From contig NC_133043.1 of the NCBI RefSeq assembly GCF_048771995.1, positions 8,822,501-8,886,500 on the forward strand: a stretch of 64,000 bases of DNA. Reading direction: 5' to 3'. Source of the stretch: Taeniopygia guttata. Taxonomy: Eukaryota; Chordata; Aves; Passeriformes; Estrildidae. The notes under the pieces are model-generated. The model searched no databases, was not told the DNA's origin, and was given only the letters and a program-made list of their open reading frames with translations. A program made the position numbers and the translations under genes. Shown here one piece after another: positions 13,211 through 34,000 of this stretch. How positions within the stretch are numbered: position 1 is the stretch's first letter; each line of letters begins with the position of its first letter.

Positions 13211-16200
13211 TATTTATTACACAGAGAACAAAAATGTTTTTTATTGGGCTGTGGTGGTAAACTTGCTTCGTTGAATTCAGACAGTTTCCCTTGAAGCAGT
13301 TTTTACTTGCTGGTTTATATCTAGTTTGTAACTCTCAGAGCAGAAAAGGAGCCATTTTTCTGTAATGAAAAGCAGTGTTAAAACACCCCTGCTTTAACAC
13401 CCTCTCTGAGGGTGAGAACCCTGCTGCCAAGGGCCACCATTCCATCCCAGGACAAGTAATTTCCAGGCTTAGAAATTCAATTGCAGAAGTGCTCCCTTTG
13501 AAACATTTGTTCACTTAAAAAATTTTAATTCCTGCCCTAGTTTGAGAGTTGTGAGTGCTTTCCTTGTATTTTATAGACTTTGGGAATGTTTTTAATGTAC
13601 TGCTTTGGGGTTTTTTTGTGACATTGTCAGTGTGACTTTTTGGAAGAGAAAAACTATATTGGCAATAACAGGTGCTACTGCAGCAGTTGTGTTACACTTT
13701 CTGTTTCAGTTAGCACAGTAAGAGTCCCAAAACCTTGAAGTTCAGGGAAAAGAGGAGCTTCAGCCAAAACTCAGAGCCTGCTCTGAATACATTTTTTGGG
13801 GGGTTGCCTCTCCAAAACCGAAGCATGCTGATTAATTTGGCTAAATTCACAGCACATAATACTCAAGGCATTTTATTTATTTTCATGTTTGCGTATGGGT
13901 GTCAGCTTGAGAGCCAAGCCAGATCTGCTTGTTATGTTCCAGTTTAGTGCCTGTGTGTTCCTGAAAGTGGCTTGGTTTTGAGAGGTTTGAGACTGGTGTA
14001 CAATTCCCATGGGTGTGCTTGGAAATACTCTCTAGGTATGGAATTGAGCATGGCTGGGGATGGTTGCTGTGTGTGAAATGTTCTAGCTGAAACTTGGGAA
14101 CTGCCTTGCTGCGACTCTTCTGCGGTGGCTCTTCCCCATTTCCATGGGAACAGATGGGCTTTTGTTGATAAGAGCTGTCATCAAACTGGGAAACTGCCGG
14201 GGACAGTTGAGCCACTCTTACTGTAAAACAGGGCTGACTGCGGGCTGAGGACATCACATGGCAGCATGGCTTCAAATGGAGGGGATAAAAATATCCTTCC
14301 TCCTTCCTCCTCTCGGGCACAGATGCCCCAGTGTGAAAGAAGAGTCGCTCTAGCATAGACCTGGTTGGATCTATGGCAGCCGTGGGATTGGATGCAGAGG
14401 AATGCTTTAGCTTTTGACCTACCCAAAGAGTTTTCATCAGCTGATCTAAAACAAAGTGTTTCAGCTTTTTTGCAGATGTTGAAGGCTGTCCAGTTTGGAG
14501 CAGTGAATCTTTAAAGTTTAATTTTGTTACTTAATTTATTTGTCTTTTTGTTTTATACTTGGCGAATTATTCAAAGCAAAATCTAGTGATGCATGTGGTA
14601 CTTAGATTGAATTTTGTAGTTTTGTTAAGTCCAGGGAAATCTTACTGTAATTCAGTTAAGAATCATTATTTTTCTTAGAGGCATAGCACTGTGTTTTAAT
14701 ATCCAGATGATAAATTTCAATATGGCTTATTATCTGGAAGTCACTTGGAAGTATAGAATAGATGAATTTACTTTATGCTTTTCATAAAAACATTTTGCAG
14801 TAAAATGGTTTAATTACTTTAAGTAAGTTCTTTCATTTCAGTGGATTTATGATTTAAAATAAGAGAGCACTGTCGATGTAAACATCAAAGACAGATACAT
14901 CAATGCACAAGATTCCTATGTGTGTTTTTTCCTATGTTACTTTTTAGTTACATTTTACTAAAGGATGTTAGTGGCATAATTTTTTTTGAAAGCTGAAATT
15001 TTACAGGACTGTTCGTTTTCATGATAATAGCTCCATAACTTCATAGGAACTACCAGAATTCCAGCCTTGTGCATGTGACTGCAAAGTTGTCCTGAATTTA
15101 AGACACTTCAGTACAAGTCAGGTTTGCTTGGCTAAGCATTGGTGGCAGCTTCAGGGGTGTCTGACACTGTCAGAAGTGGTTTTGTAGATCTGTGTTTTGG
15201 AGATGACTCCTGCTGAAATGAATCGGGAACGTGGAGCTTTGGAAAGCAAACAGTGTGTTCTGTTCCCTCTGGAAGAGCAGAAAGGGGAACCCAGGGGTGT
15301 TTACAGGGTGAGTGTGTGTGTGTATGAGCTCTCCGGTCTATAAGCAGGGCATGGATCCTTGGCTGCCTGCCAGGGTGTGAATGGAGCTGTGACAGCTCCT
15401 TAAAATGATCCTAGAAAGGACAACGGGCTGCGGAGATAGCCTCAGCCTGGTGCTGTGAGGTAGGAAAAGGTCTTGGGAGCGAACACAGCCGCTCAGGGGG
15501 GAGCTGTGGAGGGCTCATCACTACAGCAGAAGTCCCCTGAACAGGTTGGATGTGCAGATATGTAGGCAGTTTCCTTACCCTGCCTTTAATCAGCTATTTT
15601 TTATTCTGGTCACAAAGCTTTAATGCATCCCTCAGCACTGCTCTCTTGCTGGCGTTTGGCTTCAGGCCAGGCATTAATGAGTACCCCAAGCCCGATGTGA
15701 TTTGGCTCCTCCAAATCTATTAGCATATCTTCAGAGCAAGATAAAACTCATTAAAATAATTTACATTTGGGTATTAGAATTTCTGATAACTTTTTAATGC
15801 CTACTGCCAAACCCCCAAAACTGTGGCACTGTTGTTCAGGTGAAAAGACAATTTACCCATTCTTTCTGGGTGAAGAACAGACTGACAGATCTCTTAACTG
15901 CTTTCTGATGGTGATGGTCTGTAGCACATGAGCTTATCAAAGCTCATGGGAGATATCTCTGATAAAGGAATGCACACCATCGTGTAAGATTTGGTTTATT
16001 AGAAATCATATTAAAATATGTTGTATTTGAGTTGTATTCTATTGTGCAGGACTCTAGTGAAGGCAGCTTGAGGTACAGAACAGCCCCAAATTGCTGATTC
16101 TTGGAAGCTATGTGCTGAAATCTTTACATGACTGAGTTACAAATCTGGGCTTCAGCTCATGCCCTCCCAGGTCTCTGCGCAATTCACTTTTTTACACACT

Positions 16201-17666
16201 TATTTTTGATCTCTGTTGTCCCTAGACAACACTAGAACTCCTGCTGGTGTCTCTCCCTGTATTTTATGTTGAGGAATCAGTCCCTGTCCAGGTCACAGTC
16301 CTGCATCTCCAAGGCAGTCCAGCAGACATCAGCTGATCCAGGGCAGCTCTCCATGTGGGAGCTCTTACCTCAGAGCCTGTAACTGAGCCATGCTTGAACT
16401 GCTCATGACCTGTGTTCAAATTATCCCAACTGAAAGACTGAGAATTCTGCTGTGTGCTGGAGCAGTGCTTGTACATAAATGCATGGAAGCCCAGAGCAGT
16501 ATCTGCACAAAAGACAGCTTGAATGTTTCATCCACATGTAAGTACTTGGGATCTTTTAAGTGTTAAAGCCTCTTCAGCTGAAAATATCCAGAAATGGGCC
16601 TTAAAGAGGGATACCTTTGCTCACCTGAGTTCTGTAGATGTGGCCCTGCTGCTGTGCTAGTTCCCCAGGGGAAGTGCTGGCACCCGGGGAATGTATGTCC
16701 CATCAGCCTCTTCCCTTGGAAGTGAAGGAACATCAAGGTAACTGTTACCCCGTAATTTGCTGAGGATGCTCGCATTTTGCTCTCTTTCCTTTGCCACATT
16801 TCATTTCAGTAGGTTTTGAGGTTTTTCTCTGTCATGCATAGCGGTCAGCAGTGAGGCAGATTTAGGGTGGTGGTGTGTCACAGTTTGGAAAGGCAGCAAG
16901 CACTGATCTTTAGAGTTTAATTTTCTGATGCACTCCAGTCAACTGTAAGAATGAGACATGCACTTGCAAATTCTTGTCTGCTTTTACTTTCTCTTTCTTT
17001 TTTTTTTTAATTTCCTTTCACCACCCCTGAAATAAAGCAACATAATGGCATAGCAAAAGAGTTTGTTTGAGGGTTTGTTGGATATCTTCACCATAACTCT
17101 GTATGTGTAGTATGTGATCTCTGGATTTGCATTCTTGTTTCTTTCTCTTTGCATTTCATCATCTTCCTGCATTCAGGCAATGCTAATCATGCGATACTTT
17201 TGTGATCTGAGGCTTTTTTTTGTGTTGACAAACACAAAATCATCTTGAGGAGAGGTCGTTCCAAACAATAGCATGGTTGTATTTACAGAACATAATACAA
17301 TATTGGAGAGATTGCTTTCAGTCAGTGCACCAGGCTTGGCTATTGCACCGTACCAGTTGACAGAAGTTCAATGAAAAATAAAGCATCGAAGTTTTTAGAG
17401 CAATTATGCTTTGAAATATCAATTTGTGCTTTCTAAAACTACCTTTTCGTGTGGTTTCTCTTGTGACTCCTGATCTTTTGTTCACTTTTGAAATTACAGC
17501 AAGAAAAGTATCCCCTTCAAAAATAAAAAGAAGGAACTTTGTTCATCTACATTTGTTGTTTGAATGTGTTTAGCTTTATTAATGCAAAAACTGCTCAACA
17601 CAAATGGAAAGGATTAACGATACCTTCATCATTCTTGCTTGTATCTTGAATGTATCTCAAGCTTAA

Positions 17667-27360
<9,694 letters not shown>

Positions 27361-29520
27361 AGATAAATATTAGAGATTATTTAAGGAAACCAGAGAAACA
27401 GTAAATACACATACAGAGCCTAACTGCAGCCAGTGACCTAAAAATCACATGGCAGTAAAACCAGAGTCACCTGTCACCATGAGGTGATCCTCCTTCCCTC
27501 AGTACGGAACTTCAGGGGCGGGGGGAAGAGTTCAACTTACACACCAAAACTTATCTTAAAGAAAAAAAAAAAAAAAAGGAAAATTTAAAAAGGAGAGAGA
27601 GAGAAAAAAATGAAAATAACAAATTTCCTCAGCTGCTCCTGGGTTATCCCCTTTTATTCACTCTTGTTGCAAATGAGTGTTTTAAGGTCACTTAAGGTCT
27701 CACCACCACAACTCTTCTTGTTTCCCCCTCCTCCTCTGTCCATCAGTGCATGAAGTTTTAATGCCATATAAAGTCCTAGCCATGCAGTTAAAGGAAAAGG
27801 GAGAAACTCTGCTAGTATTTTCTCTCTCTGAAAACAGTCTTCATTTGACATGAAGGGACATGAGAGAAGAACCAAATCCACAGTCCTGCCTTTAAAAAAA
27901 AACAAAAATCATCAGTTTCTGCTTTTGCCTTCAACATTCAGCATTTCTTGCCTGGGAAAGATGAGGTGTTAATCTAATTTTTATTGTCTCTTCTCCTTTG
28001 GCACTTTCTTCTGAAGCTCAGCAGCTTCCAAACAGAGGAAGGGAGAAGAGTTGTGTGGCTTTTTGTTCTATTTTTTACTTTTGAGTCACAGAGCTGCTTT
28101 GAGAAACTCCAACGTACAACTGAAGTCTATTAATGCTGTGCTGACAGCTTTTTTGTTTTTTCTTAAAGGTGTACGGTTGAGCACATTCTGTAATTTTTTA
28201 CATAGTGCCTTCCCCTTATTTTCTTTTTTATTATTTTTTAAGTTAAAAGGACAGTCCAGAGCTTTTCAGAGGATTTTTTTTCTGCCTATGTGTAAATAAA
28301 TACTTTGGGGGAAGGGGGCAAAGGAGGGTGGTTTTATCAATGGACACTTGAGAAAAATCTACGAACAGAGATGGAGCTTTAATCTTCAGATTTGTCTTAC
28401 TGTTCAACTTCCCTTATTCCAAGGAAAATAAAATCACGGCATTCAAGTGGCAACTTAGGCTGCTCAGAGGTGGAGAGCTGCAACCAGGAGCCTCAAAAGA
28501 AGTAAGAGAAAGGGGAAAGTTATGATGAGGGAAAATGAGGAAAAATATTTGGGGGAGGGAGGGTTAAGGGGGGAATTTGAGAAATAATAACCCTGAGATG
28601 TCCTACAAAATGTACATTCCTTTGGTGGAAAACTTCATAATGCAGAGAAACCTCAAGAAATAGTGCTTGAAAAAAACTTTACGCTCTTAGTGAATGTTTC
28701 TACGTGATGCATGTGATCAGCCTGTCTCCTCGGCCTGGATAGGCAGTATTTGCAGTCGTGTTGCTCTTGAGAAGTGGAGTTGGCATCCCTGTTCTCCAGT
28801 CTCTCCTCCCTCCTCAGGTCAGTGTTCCTGTTGAAGTAGCTCCCCGCCCGCTCCCATTCACAGCAGGCTGTGTGTGACTGTTCTCCCCACCCTGCACCCC
28901 CAGGGCGTTTCTGGTGGCCCTTTGCTCCTCACCAGAGCAGTGTGACATTAAATTGGACAGAAGGAAAGCAATCAGCCCGCCGCGCTCTCTGTGCCAATCT
29001 TCAGTTGCGTTGTTTTTCCCTTGGTGGCCGTTTGGCTGGATCCCTTCACCCCACCAACACACCCCACCTGCAGCGGAGATCTCCTCCTGCCCTGCCTCTG
29101 CACGGGCAGGCTTTTGTTGGAGGGTGCCTTTTTTTGTAGTGAGTGTTACAAAAGTTTTACTCCTGAGATGAACTCTGCCTTACACTTTGATTTTCCAGCA
29201 AATGAAAGAGAGAGCTACCCCGTAGAGTATTACTTTTTCCCCCTCTCCTTGCTAGCTGTCACTCACTTTCTTCCCACTTTGTAAAGTGATTGGAAAAGGA
29301 ATCTATGGCATTCTACACCTGGACCATTTGATTGTTTCCTTATTTTGGAATTGGTGTATATCATGCAGCCTTGCAGACATATGTCTTGTGTGTGTATATA
29401 TATTAAAAAAATTTTCTGTGTTTAAATAAAAAAAGGCCTATGTACTTAATCCTTTAACTCTGCAGCAGCATTTGGTAGATAGTAATTAACTGTGAATAAT
29501 AAATATACATTGAATTCTTC
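27361..29520 (+). other. GRB2: GRB2 3' untranslated region
   Basis: About 2.2 kb follow the stop codon without another gene, similar to the long 3'UTR of mammalian GRB2. AATAAA occurs at 28,295-28,300, 28,427-28,432, 29,425-29,430 and 29,498-29,503; the last pair best fits the distal end. A Pumilio-type site, tgtaaata, overlaps the first signal at 28,291-28,298. The exact cleavage points are inferred. Confidence 0.75.
29498..29503 (+). terminator. GRB2: Probable distal GRB2 poly(A) signal
   Basis: AATAAA is followed within about 20 bases by ttgaattcttcacttgagca and then a GT/T-rich stretch (tctgtctgttatttcag), the usual arrangement for cleavage near 29,520. Another AATAAA lies 73 bp upstream. 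Confidence 0.6.
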
Positions 29521-30209
29521 ACTTGAGCATCTGTCTGTTATTTCAGTTAACTGACCAGGCTGTGACCAAGCTTGTAGTTCAGACACTTCTGGAGGCTTTT
29601 GCTGGAAGGGGGAGTGTAAGTGCAGCAGCCAGGTTCAGGCTGTTGTGGCTTTGGATCTTCTCCATCAGGGCCCTGCAGACTGTTCACTTCTGTTACCTGA
29701 AGAAGAACGGCTCTGTTGGGCTAACAAGGTGTGTGTGCAGCTCTCTGCAGCTTCTCCCAAGCTTTTCTGATGGTCAGAAAGTTCCTGTGAGCATTAATGT
29801 TGTAGTCAATGTTAACAGACAATAGGAAAAGGTCTACATGGGAGTTTTGAGTGGGTTTTTTAACAGTTATTATGCTTAAATACTGATGATGTCAAGGTGG
29901 AAATGCCTGGATATTTCTACAATTAGGTCCTTTTTTTTTTTTTTTTTTATGTTGCAGAAGTCATTACAGAAAATTCACAGTGTGGCTTGAAGTGCTTGGC
30001 TTTTTTTGTAATGCTGTAGCAGCACATGTTGCTCGAAGTGGAGTTTTACTGTAGGTTGCTTTAAAATACAACTTCCCCTGTGCTTTATCAAACAAGGTTT
30101 GTTGGTTTGTGGTTGTGTGAGGTGGAGGTGGCGGTGGGAGTGGTGCTGAGGGCAGTGTGGGCTGTGTGCTGACCTTCCCCTCTCACAGCCCTGGCTCGTG
30201 GGACCAGAC
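29521..30209. other. Intergenic spacer between GRB2 and SLC25A19
   Basis: No gene was recognised. It contains a T-homopolymer of about 20 bases near 29,930-29,950 and ends at the 82 bp direct repeat. Open frames here are short and resemble no known protein. Confidence 0.7.
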
Positions 30210-30291
30210 AAGAGGTGATGTAACTTCAAAGGACTTTTTTAACCTTACTTCTTGTGAAAAGTGATTTTTAACTTAGCTCTTTTGGTCTTTA
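30210..30291 (+). repeat. 82 bp perfect direct repeat, copy 1
   Basis: It starts aagaggtgatgtaacttc and ends ttttggtcttta. It is identical base for base with 34,613-34,694 in the same orientation, 4,403 bp away. The flanks differ at both ends. A CR1 tail begins a few bases after this copy but not after the other. The sequence resembles no repeat family I know. Confidence 0.95.
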
Positions 30292-30299
30292 CTCTGGGG

Positions 30300-30625
30300 A
30301 AGAGTGTGGATCAGGAGTGTCTGAGGCAGGGCTGAGGGAGCTGGGCTTGTTTAACCTGGAGAAGGGAATGTCCAGGGCTGACCTTTTTGCTCTCTACAGC
30401 TCCCTGATAAGAGGGTGCAGCCAGGTGGGAGTCGGGCTCTTCTCCGAGGTAACAAGTGACTGGACATAATCTTAAACTGCACCAGGGCAGCTTTAGGACA
30501 TGAGGAAGAATTTATTCACGGAAAGGGTGATTGGACGCTGGAACGGGCAGCCCAGGGAGTTGTCCCCGTGCCTGGGGGTGTGTAAGGAAAGCCTGGGTGC
30601 GTCTCTCGGTGCCGGTGTGGCTGAC
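30300..30625 (+). mobile_element. CR1 LINE 3' fragment, sense, abutting the SLC25A19 promoter
   Basis: Recognisable CR1 segments in order are cttgtttaacctggagaagg, tccctgataagagggtgc, gaggaagaatttattcacgg and ctggaacgggcagcccaggg. The usual final attctatgattctatg is not seen; the similarity fades into GC-rich promoter sequence at about 30,625. Confidence 0.85.
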
Positions 30626-30693
30626 AGGGCTGGCTCGCCGAGCCGCGCTGCGCTGAGGGCCGCGTCCCGCTGGCTGTGGGCGCCGTGCCCGGG

Positions 30694-30713
30694 ACTACAT
30701 GTCCCAGCAGCCC
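30694..30713 (+). promoter_or_regulatory. ZNF143/Staf-type promoter motif
   Basis: The run actacatgtcccagcagccc closely matches the vertebrate promoter element ACTACAATTCCCAGCAT, bound by ZNF143 and usually found near transcription starts. It lies about 40-60 bp upstream of the putative first donor of SLC25A19, a typical position. Confidence 0.65.
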
Positions 30714-30810
30714 CCGCGGCGCGCAGGCGCGGTGCGGAGCCGCCGGCAGCGGGTGAGGCGGCGCGGCGGGATCGGCCCAGGGCCGGACAGTCCCGGTGCC
30801 ACCGGGCCCG

Positions 30811-30837
30811 GCTCGGCTCGGCTCGGCTCGGCTCGGC
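30811..30837. repeat. GCTCG pentamer microsatellite
   Basis: Five perfect copies of gctcg plus a partial unit lie in the CpG island just downstream of the putative first SLC25A19 exon. The tract is CpG-rich and likely to vary in length. Confidence 0.9.
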
Positions 30838-31020
30838 CTCCCCGCGCTGGTGGCTGCCACGAGCGGGGCAGAGGGAGTGATGCAGAGGGGCATCTGTGTG
30901 TCCCGTGGGGTGAGGAGGGAGTGCGGGGTGCGGAGGGGGCTGTGGGCCTCGGCGTGAGGGGACTGTGGGGTCGGGCTCACCGCTGCTGTGCCCTGCCTAG
31001 GCTGGGAGCAGCCGGCAGGC

Positions 31021-34000
31021 ATGGTGGGGTACGACCCCGAAGCCACGTGCGTGTCCACGGTGGAAGCGGCCGCAGCAGGATCAGCGTCTGGCTTGGTCAC
31101 TCGGGTCCTTGTCAGCCCCTTGGACGTGCTCAAGATCCGCTTTCAGGTACCTCAGTCGCGGCGTGCCCGGGGGCAGGGGTGAGAGAGCCTGTCAGGGACA
31201 GAGCTGATCCTGTCCTGGGTGAACAGGTCGCCTGTGCAGCCAGAGAGTACTAAATCTGCTCGTCAGGCCTCACCTAAGTTGTGTTCAGGTTATGCAAGGA
31301 AGTAGGGCTATCTTGTGTCCACCACTTCTATTTATACAACTTAACTTGTGTGGGAATGGAATCTTGTGTTTCTCAGAGTTTGTTCTCTTTCTGTGTTTGT
31401 GAATGACTTACACTCTCTGACTGAATTTCACCATCATCCCTCCTGCTTATCTTTGTGTTCATGCACATTTTTATTCTTTTAGAGTCCTTCATAAACAACA
31501 TCCCAGTCATATCTGAATGTGGTTCTCTGGGAAGACAGAATGTCATCCCTTAGCATTGGCTGGCTGACAGGGTTGTGAATTCCTGAACTGGACACTTGAA
31601 CCAGTGTTGAAGGATGAGACTGAAAATATTTTCTCCATTTCCTCCAGCTCCAGATTGAGCAGCTCTCCTCCAGAAACCCCACGGCCAAGTACCACGGCAT
31701 CCTGCAAGCTGTGCAGCGCATCTTTGGGGAGGAGGGCTTGACAGCCTTCTGGAAGGGCCATGTTCCCGCTCAGTTCCTTTCCATTGGCTTCGGAGCTGTT
31801 CAGGTGAGGGCACCAGGCATCACCTGGGCAAACTGTGTACCCAGAACACTGCTCTGCTCCCTCAGACCATCTATGTTCAGGAGTGGGAAGGATGTATAGT
31901 TGTAGAAAGCTGGTGAATAATTCCTAATATTCCTGAGCTGACTGAATAGACTGGAGCACTGAGCTCTGTCTGTATCTAGTGTCATAGATAAGCCCTGTAT
32001 ACTCCTGACATTTGGCTTAGCTGTTCATGCCCCAAGCCTGGGCAGTTTTTTCCTTCTAGTCATGCTGTCACCCTAAGGGCTTGTTAGGAAAAAAAATCAA
32101 AGAAGCTGATGAGGGTGTTTTACACAGCACTGTGTAAAACATTAGTAACTGCTTTAGGAGCAGTGGCTGAAAGGGTAAAGGAAAGCATATCTGTGATATA
32201 GCAAACACTCTTCTGGAGACACAGAACATTAAAATGAGTTTTTCACTACTCTAAATGCAAGAATTAGCAGAAGTGTCAGACACCAGAGTATCCCAAGCAT
32301 TCCCCGGGGTGCTTAGTGATTTTTACACGTTGCAAGTTTGGGAGGACTTTTGAAGGACATAGAAGGTAGTAACAAGCGGGGAGGGGTGGAGCTGTTGGTG
32401 AAATGAGAGAGGAGTGGGGAACCTGTGTGAGTCATAAGGATTCGGTTTCCTGACCCATGTGCTTTTGTTTCTGCAAGTTCATGGCGTTCGAGAGCCTGAC
32501 GGAGCTGGTGCACAAGGCCACCTCCTTCAAAGCCCGTGACTCCTTCGTGCACCTGGTCTGTGGGGGCCTGGCTGCCTGCACGGCCACGGTCGCAGTCCAC
32601 CCTGTGGACACGCTGCGCACCCGCTTTGCTGCCCAGGGTGAGCCAAAGGTGAGGCTTAGCACTCCATGCTGCAATATTTCACAGCTCTGAGGATGCAGGA
32701 GGTTTGAAAGCACTGTGGGTTAAAATGAAGGAGGAGGTGCTGTTACGGCCAGTGTTTGCACTGTTGCCAAGTTATCCTTCGTGCTGTTGGCACAGCTTTC
32801 CTAATTGTGTTTTGGTGCTTCTGATCCTGAAGGTGATGCAGAAACGAGAAACTGTCCTTAACAGGATAACTCAGTTTTTTGCTTTGGCTGTTGGCGTTTT
32901 ATAGAACCCACTCCCCAGACTGTTGAACGTTGCATTTTTGAAACTAGAGTCATGTTTAGATAATGATGGGGATGCTACTTGAAACTAGTCACCTTTTCAC
33001 CTGTGTTTCGTGTTCTTATTTACACAAGAATTGGTCTCTGTGCTAACTAGGTGTGTAATAATGGGATAGATTTGTATCAGAGCCATTTCTGTATTTAGTC
33101 TGCAGTAGAATTACAGTACGTATTATATTAATTGTGTTGCAGGAGTTAAGAACTGCTAGAAGAGAAATAATCATGTCTGTGATGCAGGTGGTCTCAGGAC
33201 TCAGCTCCATGCCTTGTTTCTGTTAAGTCACAAGGGCTTAGCAGAGAACACTGTGAGGGTGTGGAAAATCACCTTGCTCATCACTTTGTGCTGAAGACAG
33301 TCAGTTGTATTTTGGGCAGTGGGAAATTCCTATACCCATTACTGGGAAATGACCTGACCTTTGGTTTGCTGTTTTTAAGTTCACTGGAAAGTCACTCAGC
33401 CTCTTCCTTGTTGTTCAGATTTACCTCAGCCTTCGCCATGCAGTGGTGACCATGTACCAGACAGAAGGGCCTCGGACTTTCTACAGAGGTTTGACCCCCA
33501 CACTCATTGCTATCTTCCCATATGCTGGTCTCCAGTTCTTCTTCTATAACATCCTGCAGCAGTTTTCCAAATGGGCGATTCCAGCTGAAGCAAAGAATAG
33601 AGGTAGGAACTTGGGACAGTGATGGTTGTAGTCCAGAGATAATGAAATGAGTGCTAGTTTGGGTGACTGATGTAAGCTCTGTTAGTCCTTTCACATTTTT
33701 TGATGCAACATCTGAAAAGTGTCTCAATTTCCCACCTCTCATTTTTACCCCTGCAGGGAAATGCCAAATTAAGTACAGCAGAGGTTACAAACAGCTCCCA
33801 TTGTACAATAACCATGATGAAAGTGGGTGGATGGGAAAGTGAAGTGCCACAGGCCAGGGTGCTCTTCCTTTAACAGTGTCACATTACTGATACTGTGGGA
33901 AGACAGTCCTGCCATAATCTTGCTGTTTCATTAGTGCTGTGGGGACTGGACTCTTGGATTTCTGTAGTAAACCTGCCTGCAGATTACAGCACAGCTCTCA

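Larger units (their letters stand above)
30640..31000 (+). promoter_or_regulatory. SLC25A19: SLC25A19 CpG-island promoter and 5' noncoding exon
   Basis: GC content and CpG density rise sharply here. A likely first noncoding exon ends at a good donor (gtgagg at 30,753). The next exon starts at 31,001 after ccctgcctag, 20 bases before the start codon. A ZNF143-type motif sits at 30,694-30,713 and a pentamer repeat at 30,811-30,837. The transcription start itself is not determined. Confidence 0.7.

Noticed and set aside
13883-14437. 184-codon minus-strand open frame in the GRB2 intron
   Set aside because: No recognisable domain, no splice partner and no promoter features. A chance frame of this size is expected in 64 kb.
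30500-31253. Open frames up to 205 codons around the SLC25A19 promoter
   Set aside because: They run across CR1 and CpG-island sequence and antisense to the true first coding exon. Their composition is low-complexity Arg/Pro/Ala.
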